This document shows positions 1-8,023 of a stretch of 36,887 nucleotides of DNA, piece by piece. The stretch spans positions 1-36,887 of the IMG/VR virus record IMGVR_UViG_3300035698_013555; one strand, written 5' to 3'. The notes beneath the pieces are model-generated. The model made no database searches and was not told the origin of the DNA. It worked only from the letters and a program-made list of their open reading frames with translations. Position 1 is the stretch's first letter. Each line of letters opens with the position of its first letter. Made by a program: the position numbers and the translations under genes. The DNA comes from a virus.

Positions 1-8
1 AATTGTAA

Positions 9-122
9 ATGCAGAATAATACCAGTGGTGAATGTATAATGGGATATAATGTTAGCATGGATGAAAATGCTTATATGTGTTTAATGACAGAAACAGAATA
101 CAAAGTATTAATGGAGGATTAA
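9..122 (+). CDS. Small ORF of 37 codons, unknown function
   Basis: A short frame starts at ATG 9 and ends in TAA one base before the next gene. It reads MQNNTSGECIMG and ends KVLMED. The frame has a stop at 6-8, so it is not simply the tail of a longer gene. Its last codons hold the ribosome-binding site (ATGGAGG) of the gene at 124, which suggests that it is translated and coupled. No family is recognised. The left edge of the window hides whatever lies upstream, including any ribosome-binding site of its own. Confidence 0.4.
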   Translation: MQNNTSGECIMGYNVSMDENAYMCLMTETEYKVLMED

Positions 123-123
123 G

Positions 124-480
124 ATGACATCAGTACCTACTAATATAACAATTTACAGAGGAGACACCAAGGATTGGTCGTTAACTATTATGGATGATGA
201 TGGACGAGTAGACTTGACGGATTGGACAATAAGATTGACTGTTAAAGAAAACAAATCAGATGCAGATATTAATGCAATCATTCAGAAAGAAGGTGTTAAT
301 GTTACGGCGACAGATGGAACCGCAACAGTGTCATTAATCAAAGCGGATACGGTTGACCTTGAGATAAAAGATTATTATTACGACATTCAAATTGATAATA
401 CTACAACTAGCAAAGTGCATACAATACGTGCTGGCATTTTTACAGTAGCAGAAGACATTACAATCACATCGTTAGCGTAA
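124..480 (+). CDS. BppU N-terminal-like beta-sandwich protein
   Basis: 118 residues. The opening (NITIYRGDTKDWSLTI), the central TVKENKSDAD and the end (YYYDIQID ... HTIRAGIFTVAEDIT) follow the pattern of the small N-terminal domain seen in phage baseplate upper proteins (BppU type) and in many free-standing phage proteins of this size. In that family the domain holds receptor-binding modules on the baseplate or decorates the particle. Here no adhesin part is attached, so it would act as a separate structural subunit. Start ATG 124 has GGAGG ten bases upstream. Family resemblance is by eye. It sits before the head genes, away from the tail block, so a head or neck role is equally possible. 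Confidence 0.5.
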   Translation: MTSVPTNITIYRGDTKDWSLTIMDDDGRVDLTDWTIRLTVKENKSDADINAIIQKEGVNVTATDGTATVSLIKADTVDLEIKDYYYDIQIDNTTTSKVHTIRAGIFTVAEDITITSLA

Positions 481-499
481 ATTTAAAAGAGGAAACCCA

Positions 500-703
500 A
501 TGGACTATGACGATGTTATTTTGAAATGTATTGATGGTAAGTATAAAACAGTGAAAGAAATAAGTGACGAGACTGGAATTAATTATAGTAGGGTATCAAT
601 TCGTGTGAAGATGTTGTTAAAATATGACCTTGTATACGATATACAAACTTTTTCTAATAAGAGAGGAGTTAATCCTTTAAAGTACATTAAGAACGATAAT
701 TAA
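500..703 (+). CDS. Small winged helix-turn-helix DNA-binding protein
   Basis: 67 residues. The pattern of KTVKEISDETGINYSRVSIR followed by VKMLLKYDLVYD is that of a winged helix: a helix-turn-helix (about residues 17-38), a further helix and a beta wing (about 45-62). It is too small for an effector domain. It lies directly before the late-type promoter at 700-720, whose first bases overlap its stop codon, so it may control the head operon downstream; this is inference from position. Start ATG 500 follows AGAGGAAACCCA. It could equally be a viral repressor of host or early genes. Confidence 0.65.
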   Translation: MDYDDVILKCIDGKYKTVKEISDETGINYSRVSIRVKMLLKYDLVYDIQTFSNKRGVNPLKYIKNDN

Positions 704-720
704 ATTATTTTTATATATTA
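700..720 (+). promoter_or_regulatory. Late-type promoter, copy 1 (TATA box), overlapping a stop codon
   Basis: A 21-base stretch ending TTTTTATATATTA spans the stop codon of the winged-helix gene. The identical 21 bases recur at 10544-10564, again across a stop codon and again about 60-110 bases before a new gene block. The TATATA core (about 712-717) fits an archaeal TATA box and predicts a transcription start near 740, giving a leader of roughly 85 bases before ATG 828. The T-rich part could also end upstream transcripts. Confidence 0.6.
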
Positions 721-762
721 GTAATCATATAGTTTCTATTATAGATATATAATTTTAAAATT

Positions 763-809
763 CCGTGTGGAAAAAGGACGTTTCTTGGGTTTAACCTTTA
801 TTCACACGG
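763..809 (+). promoter_or_regulatory. Structured leader hairpin before the head operon
   Basis: CCGTGTG (763-769) and CACACGG (803-809) are exact inverted repeats of 7 bases, with a second nested pair AAAGG (773-777) and CCTTT (795-799). If the promoter at 700-720 is used, this forms a long hairpin in the leader RNA, ending about 19 bases before ATG 828. It could affect translation or RNA stability, or be an operator dyad in DNA. No known riboswitch class is recognised. Confidence 0.45.
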
Positions 810-827
810 GTTACGAGGCGACTAATA

Positions 828-1055
828 ATGATTAACAAAACAGAAAATGCCGATGAAGTACAAACTATATACATGGTTCAAATTGGCGACACTGTTTCTA
901 AAGGGTCAAAACAAGGACAAATAATTTCTATGAATAAAGACACAGCAATCGTTGCATACGAAGATGGTGTATTTAAAGAGGAACCTGTAAGTTCATTGAC
1001 ACCCGTTAGAGAGACGTGCGCACATAAGTATTTGTTTGGAAGTGGAAATAAATGA
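828..1055 (+). CDS. Small SH3/KOW-like protein, unknown function
   Basis: 75 residues. The core GDTVSKGSKQGQIISMNKDT followed by AIVAYEDG reads as a small beta-barrel of SH3 or KOW type, with hydrophobic strands alternating with turns. Its last codons overlap the protease gene in the ATGA arrangement (1052-1055), so the two are translationally coupled. In related gene orders the portal lies just before the prohead protease, but this protein is far too small to be one. GAGG stands upstream of ATG 828. It is the first gene after the leader hairpin. Function not recognised. Confidence 0.5.
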   Translation: MINKTENADEVQTIYMVQIGDTVSKGSKQGQIISMNKDTAIVAYEDGVFKEEPVSSLTPVRETCAHKYLFGSGNK

Positions 1056-1939
1056 GAGTATACGAGAAGGTGTGGTTGGCTCCACAGCAATTTAAAATCG
1101 TAGAAACATATAGTAAAGAATCGGATGCGTCAGATGGTAATGCTACACCAACGGGAGTTAAGATGTGTGGAACAGCAATACACGGTGATACTCCTACGAG
1201 AAACGGTATATCATATACTACTAAATCTCTTGCAAAACATTGCGAGAGATTCAAAGAGCGTGGTAGATTTATACCTATGCTAGATACACATAATGATACA
1301 TCTATAAGGACACATCCTCCCTTTGGACATATAGAAGGATTGAGTATGGATGGAAATAAGTTATTGTATCAAGCAGATATTGATCCAGAAGAAAAAGTGT
1401 TTCTTCGTAAAGCTAAACGTGGAGACCTTGGCGAAGTAAGCATCCAAGCAATCGTCGACCAGATTGATGAACAAGAAGATTTGGAAACAGGTGAACCTTA
1501 TATTATTGCAAACGTAAGAGAACTATTAGAAATTAGTCCTGTTACAATTCCTGGAAGCAGAGATTCTAACATGCAATTTTTAGAAAAAATGGGAGAGCAA
1601 GTTACAGAAAAAAGTTTACATAAGTTAGAAAAGAAATACGGTTTAGCAGTTACTGAAAAGAGATTGGTGGAGAAATTCAAAACTGGTGTTTATGCTAAAG
1701 AACAAGGTGATGAAGACCCAAAAGTACTTAACGGTAAATTTCCAGAAGACAAAGATGAGGAGAATCCTAATGTTACAAAACCAAATAGAGAAGAAATAAC
1801 AACAGGAAATAGTGACGGTTTAGTGGGAACGGGTTTATCTAAGAAGATTAAGAAAGCACCGGAGCCAACAATAAAACAACAAGTAGAACGTTCTTTATTG
1901 TTAAATAGTTCTACAAAAAGAATTAAATTAATGAGGTAA
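1052..1939 (+). CDS. HK97-type prohead serine protease
   Basis: 295 residues. The N-terminal 175 residues fit the prohead protease family (peptidase family U35, HK97 gp4 type), which trims scaffold and capsid N-termini during head maturation. Visible marks are the histidine in PMLDTHNDTS (His80), the serine in GDLGEVSIQAIV (Ser130) and the conserved ending ELLEISPVTIPGSRDSNM (157-174). The remaining 120 residues are charged and look flexible; they may act as a delivery or scaffold tail. Scaffold and major capsid protein follow downstream, as the role requires. The start ATG overlaps the previous stop. Confidence 0.85.
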   Translation: MRVYEKVWLAPQQFKIVETYSKESDASDGNATPTGVKMCGTAIHGDTPTRNGISYTTKSLAKHCERFKERGRFIPMLDTHNDTSIRTHPPFGHIEGLSMDGNKLLYQADIDPEEKVFLRKAKRGDLGEVSIQAIVDQIDEQEDLETGEPYIIANVRELLEISPVTIPGSRDSNMQFLEKMGEQVTEKSLHKLEKKYGLAVTEKRLVEKFKTGVYAKEQGDEDPKVLNGKFPEDKDEENPNVTKPNREEITTGNSDGLVGTGLSKKIKKAPEPTIKQQVERSLLLNSSTKRIKLMR

Positions 1940-1946
1940 AATAAAA

Positions 1947-4118
1947 ATGACAACAACAAATGCAGTTGATAATGTAAGTTACTTTGATGTTGCTACATAT
2001 GAGATGACTGATAATGTTACTATTACATCTGGTAATCCATTACTTTTAACCAGTGGTAAAGTATTACAACCATCATCATCTGGTATTGTAAGCCAAGCAA
2101 TTGGTATAGCAAGTCAAACAAAAACATTTACATCCAAATCAACAACAGGACAACAAGAATCTGTGGGAGTTATTACAAGAGGATACATGAAGTTCACAGG
2201 TTTAGTAGAATTTGGTGGTACGTATACAACAGCAATTGCTAAAGGGGACCCAGTTAGTATTTATTATGATGGTAGTACTTTTTATGTTGTTAACGATGGA
2301 ACGGCTCCAATAGGAAAAGTTATAGACGGAAATGTAGACGCCGGCGCAGCTGATGATACTGCAACACTTATTATAGATTGTAATTTCGGTATAGAAAATG
2401 TTAAACCGTCAGAACTTAATTTTCCGTTTCTAATACCAACGGATGAACAGTTTCAATTCAGAGACAGCGGAATATCTATTTCATCAACCGCAGATGGTAA
2501 ATTAACAATTGCTTCAGACGGAGCCGGTGCAGATGACATTATTCTTTCTGGTAATGTAACTATTAATGATGACTTAGTTGTAGCAGGAACCTTTTCTGGA
2601 GTTGTAGTAGGACAAACATATAACGGTGTCTTACAATTAAATGATAATTTTAACATGCAATTTGAAGGAGTATCAGGAGACTCAGATGGTTTAACAATTA
2701 GTTGTGATGCTTCTGGCGATTCTGTTATGAGTAGTACGGCAGGTAAAACAACTCTATCATCTAAAGATGGTGTAGTTAATTTTGTTGATACTGATGCTGG
2801 AACAGATTATATTGAATTAATAACTATTGCAGGAAGTAGCAGACAAATAATTGCTGCAGAACCTAGTGGTTTGTTCAGATTTAAAGATGCTGGAGATGCA
2901 AATAATTCCGACGTATTAGATTTTGATTTAACTGATACGGCTGGTGCAAATGTAATTACATCCGCTGTTGCTTTAGAAGTTATGACAACTGCTGGTAATG
3001 TCGTTATTGATTCTGCAGGGGATATTGTTTTAGAAGCGGCTGGCGCGGATATTACAATGGATGCACAATTAACAATAACTAATACTGCGGCTAGTCAATT
3101 CATTGTTGCATACGATGGTTCAAATGATTTTACAACAGATGTAGATGCAGATGGTAGTACAACATTATCAACAAGAGGCACCAACGCTGATTTCGAATTA
3201 GCAACTGGAACTACTGGTGATATTACATTAGATGCAAGCGGTGCAATTATTATAGAGGCCGGAGCAACAGGAGTTACAATAGATAATATAACAACTATAA
3301 CTTCTACAACAGCAGACCAATTTGAAGTTGCTTACGACGCAAGTAATGATTTAACTATTAATGTAGCTAATGATGGTGGAACAACTTTAACAACAACTGG
3401 AACTGATGCAGATTTTGAAATAGCAACTGGAACTACTGGTGCAATTACTTTAGACGCAACAGCAGGTATTGCACTTGAATCAACAGGACTTACATCAGAT
3501 GCGGCGATGGTTATAACAGACGCTGCTGCAAGCCAATTAACATTACTTGCATCAGGAGTAATCGGAACTGTTATTTCAACAGCAGATACAACAGGTAATA
3601 CATCAATAACTGTATCAGGCGGTTCAGGAAATATCTTAGAATTAGTGGCAGACACACTTACATTTGATTCTTCAGGGGATATTGCATTTGAAGCAGGTGG
3701 TGCAGATATATCTATGGATGCACAATTAACAATTACTACAACAGAGGCATCTGCAATTACTTTGGCGGGAGCTAGTACAGGTGGTCTTGTAATAAGTGGT
3801 GCTACTACAGAGGCAATAGATATTACTGGAAATTCAACGACTGCTATCAATATAGATACTGGAATATTTGCGACTGGTATAGCATTGGCTGGTACATTAA
3901 CAACGGCAATGACTGTGGGAGCTTGTGCAGATATCATAGTAGTTGGCGGAGATGTAACAGGCAATTTATTTGATATGGATGCATGCGCTGGAACAAATGG
4001 TCAGATGATTTCAACAAGTGGAACCGCGGCAACAACATTTGCGGCAAGAGTGAAAGTTAAAACTACAGATGGAAATCCAGGATACATAAATGTTTATAGC
4101 ACATCTAACGAAGCATAA
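1947..4118 (+). CDS. Capsid decoration protein fused to a repetitive fibre
   Basis: 723 residues. About residues 1-150 have the alternating beta pattern of DUF2190-type capsid decoration proteins (GNPLLLTSGKVLQ ... AIAKGDPVSIYYDG ... IGKVIDGNVDAG). The rest is a low-complexity, Thr/Ala/Asp/Gly-rich beta repeat, like a beta-helix or trimeric fibre. One clear unit of 74 residues repeats (QFIVAYDGSNDF, codons from 3096; QFEVAYDASNDL, from 3318), and GADITMDAQLTIT near residue 370 returns as GADISMDAQLTIT near 592. Lying between protease and scaffold, it is best read as a head fibre or spike. The ribosome-binding GAGGT lies inside the protease stop region. An oligo-T tract follows. It could instead be a tail adhesin displaced into the head module. 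Confidence 0.6.
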   Translation: MTTTNAVDNVSYFDVATYEMTDNVTITSGNPLLLTSGKVLQPSSSGIVSQAIGIASQTKTFTSKSTTGQQESVGVITRGYMKFTGLVEFGGTYTTAIAKGDPVSIYYDGSTFYVVNDGTAPIGKVIDGNVDAGAADDTATLIIDCNFGIENVKPSELNFPFLIPTDEQFQFRDSGISISSTADGKLTIASDGAGADDIILSGNVTINDDLVVAGTFSGVVVGQTYNGVLQLNDNFNMQFEGVSGDSDGLTISCDASGDSVMSSTAGKTTLSSKDGVVNFVDTDAGTDYIELITIAGSSRQIIAAEPSGLFRFKDAGDANNSDVLDFDLTDTAGANVITSAVALEVMTTAGNVVIDSAGDIVLEAAGADITMDAQLTITNTAASQFIVAYDGSNDFTTDVDADGSTTLSTRGTNADFELATGTTGDITLDASGAIIIEAGATGVTIDNITTITSTTADQFEVAYDASNDLTINVANDGGTTLTTTGTDADFEIATGTTGAITLDATAGIALESTGLTSDAAMVITDAAASQLTLLASGVIGTVISTADTTGNTSITVSGGSGNILELVADTLTFDSSGDIAFEAGGADISMDAQLTITTTEASAITLAGASTGGLVISGATTEAIDITGNSTTAINIDTGIFATGIALAGTLTTAMTVGACADIIVVGGDVTGNLFDMDACAGTNGQMISTSGTAATTFAARVKVKTTDGNPGYINVYSTSNEA

Positions 4119-4122
4119 ATAC

Positions 4123-4143
4123 TTTTTTATTTTTTATTTTTTT
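4123..4143 (+). terminator. Oligo-T terminator array, copy 1
   Basis: Three T runs separated by single As, just after the head-fibre stop codon. The same core TTTTTTATTTTTTATTTTT occurs again after the capsid gene and after the gene at 7254. Archaeal RNA polymerase stops on such T tracts without needing a hairpin. Placed inside an operon it would give partial termination. Confidence 0.6.
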
Positions 4144-4175
4144 AAATACACAGCATAAACCCGAGGTAAACTAAA

Positions 4176-4496
4176 ATGAAACTAAATGTATTGGAACGAG
4201 TTACAATATTACAAGTGCTCCCTAAGGAAGGAGATTTTATGATGTTAAAGATAATAATGGATTTAAAATCCGTGTTACCATTAACAGAAGAGGAAATGAA
4301 AGAGTTTGAAGTCAAAAATGTAGATGGCGTATACGAATGGAATGCTGCCGGCAAAGAACCAAAAGAAATAGAGTTTGGTGAAAAGGCTTTTGACATAATT
4401 TCAGATTCTTTAAAAGCGTTAGATAAAGAGAAAAAATTAACAGTTCAACACGTAACTTTATACGAAAAATTTGTTAATAAACAATTGGAGGATTAA
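4176..4496 (+). CDS. Conserved-looking phage protein of the head region, unknown role
   Basis: 106 residues beginning MKLNVLERVTILQVLPKEGD and containing KEIEFGEKAFDIISDSLKAL, DKEKKLTVQH and LYEKFV. I recognise this pattern from small proteins of tailed phages, where it has no established function. It is mostly helical and highly charged, which would suit a protein-protein adaptor. It starts at ATG 4176 after GAGGTAAACTAAA and ends two bases before the scaffold-like gene, whose ribosome-binding site lies in its last codons. An alternative start at 4239 or 4242 would remove the conserved-looking N-terminus and is less likely. Confidence 0.55.
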   Translation: MKLNVLERVTILQVLPKEGDFMMLKIIMDLKSVLPLTEEEMKEFEVKNVDGVYEWNAAGKEPKEIEFGEKAFDIISDSLKALDKEKKLTVQHVTLYEKFVNKQLED

Positions 4497-4497
4497 A

Positions 4498-5532
4498 ATG
4501 AAAAAAGTAACAAAGGAATTTAAAATGCAAGTGGATGTTACTCCACTGGAAGAAGAGGACGATACTATGAAACCAGAACAACCAATAGAATCAGTACCAG
4601 AAGAGGATGAAGTTGTATCAGAAGACACCGGTGAACAAGACATGACTTCTATTGCATCTGCGCTACAAAATATTAATGACGCGATTGCAAATATTGATTC
4701 AAGATTAAACAACCTTGAAACTGGTGATAAAATAGAAGAGGAAATTAACGACGATGATGTTACACAAGAAGATTTAACAGGTGTACCTGAGAGACCATTG
4801 GGCGCAAAGAAAATAAAACCTATAGTTCCATCAGCACCAAATGTACCTACAGCAGGTCAACCAAATCCTAATCCAATACCGTCTGGTCAAACACAAGTTT
4901 CAACTGGAGATTCTCCTGGAGATGCTATGAAACCAGTAGCTAATAAGGATGGAGATGATGGCGGTGCAGAAGGAAAAGTTCCAAAACCATCAAGTGATAT
5001 TAGCAAACCTAAAATCACAACAAATGCTTTAGAAGGCGAAGACGATAAGAAAGAAGAAGCAGTAGAAGACGGCGACGATAAAAAAGAAGAAGCAATGGAT
5101 GACGACGATAAGAAAGAAGAAGAAGCAATGGATGGCGACGACCCTGCAAAACCAAAACCAGGAGAGAAGGCATCACCAAATCCAGATCCAATGAGTCAAT
5201 CAGAAAGTTTCATTGACGGAGAATTAAATAGATTAAAAGAACACATGACTAAATTAGAGGCTATGAAAGTAGAAGCTAATCAAAATAATGTGTTTAAAGA
5301 ATCACAGTCAGATTCAGTAGACTTAACACAAAGACAAAGTGTTGCTGGAAATGTAAGAAGTGAAAGCACACACAGAGATGTTAATATTGGCGCTGGAGAA
5401 GCAGCTCAATTAGACGCAGCTCAAGAAAACTTTTTGGAAACAAAATCAACAGTGGCAGATACCATTAAAGAGTATCTAACAAAAAGTGGAAGTGTATCAC
5501 CAGCAACAAGAAGAATGTTTGGTCTAAGGTAA
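4498..5532 (+). CDS. Probable capsid scaffolding protein (acidic, low complexity)
   Basis: 344 residues from ATG 4498, chosen because GGAGG lies nine bases upstream. It is strongly acidic, with a predicted coiled coil (SIASALQNINDAIANIDSRL, about 51-70), a Pro-rich linker, then repeated DDKKEEA blocks (about 180-220). Its C-terminus is basic and short (ending RRMFGLR). Position directly before the major capsid gene, acidity, coiled coil and a basic tail fit phage scaffolds, which bind capsid subunits through a C-terminal helix and are removed by the prohead protease. Sequence alone does not prove this. The repeats make length variation likely. Confidence 0.6.
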   Translation: MKKVTKEFKMQVDVTPLEEEDDTMKPEQPIESVPEEDEVVSEDTGEQDMTSIASALQNINDAIANIDSRLNNLETGDKIEEEINDDDVTQEDLTGVPERPLGAKKIKPIVPSAPNVPTAGQPNPNPIPSGQTQVSTGDSPGDAMKPVANKDGDDGGAEGKVPKPSSDISKPKITTNALEGEDDKKEEAVEDGDDKKEEAMDDDDKKEEEAMDGDDPAKPKPGEKASPNPDPMSQSESFIDGELNRLKEHMTKLEAMKVEANQNNVFKESQSDSVDLTQRQSVAGNVRSESTHRDVNIGAGEAAQLDAAQENFLETKSTVADTIKEYLTKSGSVSPATRRMFGLR

Positions 5533-5559
5533 ACCATTAAAAACAAGGAGGAATATAAA

Positions 5560-6594
5560 ATGGGAAATTTAGCACAGAGTGCAGTAGAACAGGGTTTTTT
5601 TGAACATGGTAGTAAGATTGCAGAATCAGCAGGTAAATTACTTATCGGCGACATGTTAAAAAAAGGAGTTTCTGTCGAAGCACTAAAAGAAGAATTAAAT
5701 CTGAAAGAAGGTTTCAGAGCAAGAGAAGATGTAACAACAGCAAATTCAAATGCATTATATGTAACAGGTTTAGCATCTGTTATCAGAGCTGCAGTTGAAC
5801 CAAATATGGTAGGGTTAGAACTATTACAATTAAATACTGACCTTATGAATGGTGGTGGAAAAGGAGCTATTCAATTACCAAAAGAACAAAGAATAACAGC
5901 AGCGGAAGTAGGAGAAGGCGGAGCAGTTTCTTACACAGGTGTTGGATATACTTCAATAACTGTAACCCCAACTAAGAAAATCGCAGCATCAAAGATTACT
6001 TGGGAAATGGTTAAAAGGGGAATGATATCATTAATTACAGCTGAAGCTGCAAGATGTGGAAAAGCACTTGCAAGAAAAGTTGATAGTGATATTATATCTG
6101 GTATCGAAGCTATTGTAACAGCAGGAAACAGTAATAGAACAGCAACAGGCGGAGCATCAACAAGAGTTTCTTATAACGACCTTATTGATGCAAGAGCTGA
6201 TATTGAAGGATTTGAAGTAGGTGGTTTCCATGCTACACATTTAATCTTACATCCTTTAGATTATGCTGCACTAAGTAAAGATACTGATTTCAAAAATGCT
6301 TTGTATAGAGCACCAGTAGTAGCAGGTTCCGGCGGTACAGCAACTGCAACAATATTCCCAGTAATGGAATACTTTGGAGATGCTAAAATCATAAGAACAG
6401 CTCAAGTAACAAGCGGAACATCAATCTTCGTAGACTCAACTGAACTTGGAACTTTTGTTCAAGAATCAGATGTAGAAGTTGTAGATGGAAGAATTAACGG
6501 TTCAGTTGATACCGAAATAATTGCACTACAATCGTATGGAATTGGTATTCAAAATGTTAGAGCAGCAGCTGGCGTAATTATGGCAGCATCTTAA
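5560..6594 (+). CDS. HK97-fold major capsid protein
   Basis: 344 residues. An N-terminal charged helical region (about 1-60, MLKKGVSVEALKEELNLKEG) resembles the delta domain removed at maturation. The body shows HK97 signs: TPTKKIAASKITWEMVKRG (P-domain strand and spine helix), ARKVDSDIISGIE, the A-domain HATHLILHPLDYAALSKDTD, and a C-terminal strand set (SDVEVVDGRINGSVDTEIIA). The order protease, scaffold, capsid supports the call. A strong ribosome-binding site (AAGGAGGAATATAAA) and a following oligo-T array fit a highly expressed gene. It is the key structural protein of the head shell. Confidence 0.88.
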   Translation: MGNLAQSAVEQGFFEHGSKIAESAGKLLIGDMLKKGVSVEALKEELNLKEGFRAREDVTTANSNALYVTGLASVIRAAVEPNMVGLELLQLNTDLMNGGGKGAIQLPKEQRITAAEVGEGGAVSYTGVGYTSITVTPTKKIAASKITWEMVKRGMISLITAEAARCGKALARKVDSDIISGIEAIVTAGNSNRTATGGASTRVSYNDLIDARADIEGFEVGGFHATHLILHPLDYAALSKDTDFKNALYRAPVVAGSGGTATATIFPVMEYFGDAKIIRTAQVTSGTSIFVDSTELGTFVQESDVEVVDGRINGSVDTEIIALQSYGIGIQNVRAAAGVIMAAS

Positions 6595-6632
6595 ATAAAA
6601 ATAATTAATGTAATTGATTATTTTTGTATTAA

Positions 6633-6653
6633 TTTTTTATTTTTTATTTTTAT
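6633..6653 (+). terminator. Oligo-T terminator array, copy 2
   Basis: Same 19-base T-run core as at 4123, about 40 bases after the capsid stop codon and before the ribosome-binding site of the first paralogue at 6679. It probably limits read-through from the capsid gene. Confidence 0.6.
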
Positions 6654-6678
6654 TATTCATTGATGGAGGAAAGACAAA

Positions 6679-6945
6679 ATGGGAGCAGGCGATTTCGTAG
6701 TTCAAGGAACTTTTACTTTGCCAAAATCCGGTCCAGGAGATGTATCAACAGTGACAGTTACTGCAACGAGCACGACTGCTAATGATACTGTTTTAATTAC
6801 ACCAACATCAACGGTTGTAGATGGACAAGGAAATTTTGGAGTTAAAGTAACAGGCGTCACAACTGACGCGTTTACTGTAACGGCAAGTAGACCACAATTA
6901 TCAGAAGACCAAACATTTACATTTATTGTATTTGAATCGGCCTAA
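6679..6945 (+). CDS. Small beta-rich capsid-associated protein, paralogue A
   Basis: 88 residues, almost entirely beta strand by pattern (GDFVVQGTFTLPKSG, VSTVTVTAT, NFGVKVTGVTT, FTFIVFESA). It has no signal peptide. It is about 82 percent identical (72 of 88 by hand count) to the next protein. Directly after the major capsid protein, such small beta proteins are often decoration or cement proteins on the head lattice; this is inference from position. The gene has its own GGAGGAAAGACAAA leader, shared with the copy at 6963. Confidence 0.55.
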   Translation: MGAGDFVVQGTFTLPKSGPGDVSTVTVTATSTTANDTVLITPTSTVVDGQGNFGVKVTGVTTDAFTVTASRPQLSEDQTFTFIVFESA

Positions 6946-6962
6946 ATAGGAGGAAAGACAAA

Positions 6963-7229
6963 ATGGCAGCAGGAGATTTCGTAGTACAAGGAACTTTCAC
7001 ATTACCAGAATCTGGTCCAGGAGATGTATCTACAGTTACAGTTACTGCAACAGGTGCGGCGGCTAGTGATACTGTATGTATTACGCCAACGTTAACAGTT
7101 AGAGATGGACAAGGAAATTTCGGAGTGAAAGTAACAGGCGTTACAACAAATGCATTTACAGTAACTGCAGATAGACCACAGTTACCAGAAGACCAAACAT
7201 ATTCGTTTATTGTGTTTGACGCAGCTTAA
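6963..7229 (+). CDS. Small beta-rich capsid-associated protein, paralogue B
   Basis: 88 residues, tandem duplicate of the previous gene including the ribosome-binding leader. The 16 differing positions fall in the loops more than in the strands (for example residues 31-35, 44-47, 70-75). That both copies have been kept suggests either distinct positions in the shell or a dosage need. One position changes to cysteine (residue 39), which is rare in this virus's structural proteins. No catalytic motif. Probable decoration protein, by position only. Confidence 0.55.
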   Translation: MAAGDFVVQGTFTLPESGPGDVSTVTVTATGAAASDTVCITPTLTVRDGQGNFGVKVTGVTTNAFTVTADRPQLPEDQTYSFIVFDAA

Positions 7230-7253
7230 ATATAATTAGGAGGAAAAAATAAA

Positions 7254-7967
7254 ATGACTATAACAGATGGAAGTGCAACTTTATTCAAAGGTATTCCGGG
7301 CGGAATATCAGAACGACATGAGTTTGTAATTGATTTTCCTTTAGAAGCGGGTGAAACCGTTTACAAAGGTCAATTACTATTACATGATGCATCAGAAAAC
7401 CAACAAACTTCACCTACAGCAGGTTTTGGAGCATCAGGAGATACAAACGGAACAGTAAGAGCATATACAGATGGAGACAGTTATCAATCATACGATGGTA
7501 TGGTAGGTATATGTTTACTAGATGTAGATGATAGCGATACGACAGCAAATGGATATGGACAGAGAATTGTACCTATTCTTATGAGAGGTATTACATTAAT
7601 GAGATGTGTTGTTAATGATACAAATGGTACTGATGGTTACGATATCCCTATAACTGCCGGAGCATTAGCAGCTATTGGTGGGGGAGCAGGCGGCGGAACT
7701 ATGACAGGTTCAAACACAGTTACTGGATTTACAGCATTAACACCAGCGGCTTACGTGTTTAATCCGACAAGTGCAACAGATGGTTCATCAAACAAGCCTT
7801 TAGGTTGGTTCTTAGATTATCAAGATGGAACTACTACAACAGAAATTGTTAGTGATGGAACAGCAACAATATCTAATTCACAAGACGAAAATCCAGACAC
7901 ATGGGTTAGAGTTTATATAGATATGTTTGCAGCACATTCTGGAGCACTAGATAAGTTTACTAGTTAA
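7254..7967 (+). CDS. Decoration-like structural protein
   Basis: 237 residues, rich in Gly, Thr, Asp and Ser. The N-terminal half (EFVIDFPLEAGETVYKGQLL, GMVGICLLDVDDSD, QRIVPILMRGITLMRCVVND) has the strand and turn pattern of DUF2190/decoration-type barrels: a strand, AGE-V-x-G, a second strand that updates state, then a Gly-rich loop (AAIGGGAGGG near 143-152). The third small capsid-associated gene in a row after the capsid protein, it fits a shell or vertex component. Strong ribosome-binding site TAGGAGGAAAAAAT. An oligo-T array follows the stop. Confidence 0.5.
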   Translation: MTITDGSATLFKGIPGGISERHEFVIDFPLEAGETVYKGQLLLHDASENQQTSPTAGFGASGDTNGTVRAYTDGDSYQSYDGMVGICLLDVDDSDTTANGYGQRIVPILMRGITLMRCVVNDTNGTDGYDIPITAGALAAIGGGAGGGTMTGSNTVTGFTALTPAAYVFNPTSATDGSSNKPLGWFLDYQDGTTTTEIVSDGTATISNSQDENPDTWVRVYIDMFAAHSGALDKFTS

Positions 7968-7973
7968 ATCTTA

Positions 7974-7999
7974 TTTATTTTTTTATTTTTTATTTTTTG
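7974..7999 (+). terminator. Oligo-T terminator array, copy 3
   Basis: Third copy of the T-run core, starting seven bases after the stop codon of the gene at 7254. It marks the end of the capsid group; neck-region genes follow. Confidence 0.6.
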
Positions 8000-8023
8000 T
8001 TTATAATTATGGAGGATACTAAG

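Noticed and set aside
763-809. Riboswitch in the head-operon leader
   Set aside because: The hairpin is real by sequence but matches no riboswitch core that I know, and control of a head operon by a metabolite would be odd.
3332-3964. Minus-strand open frame (210 codons) opposite the head-fibre repeats
   Set aside because: Same reason: a shadow of a Thr/Ala/Gly-rich repeat with biased codons, without start signals.
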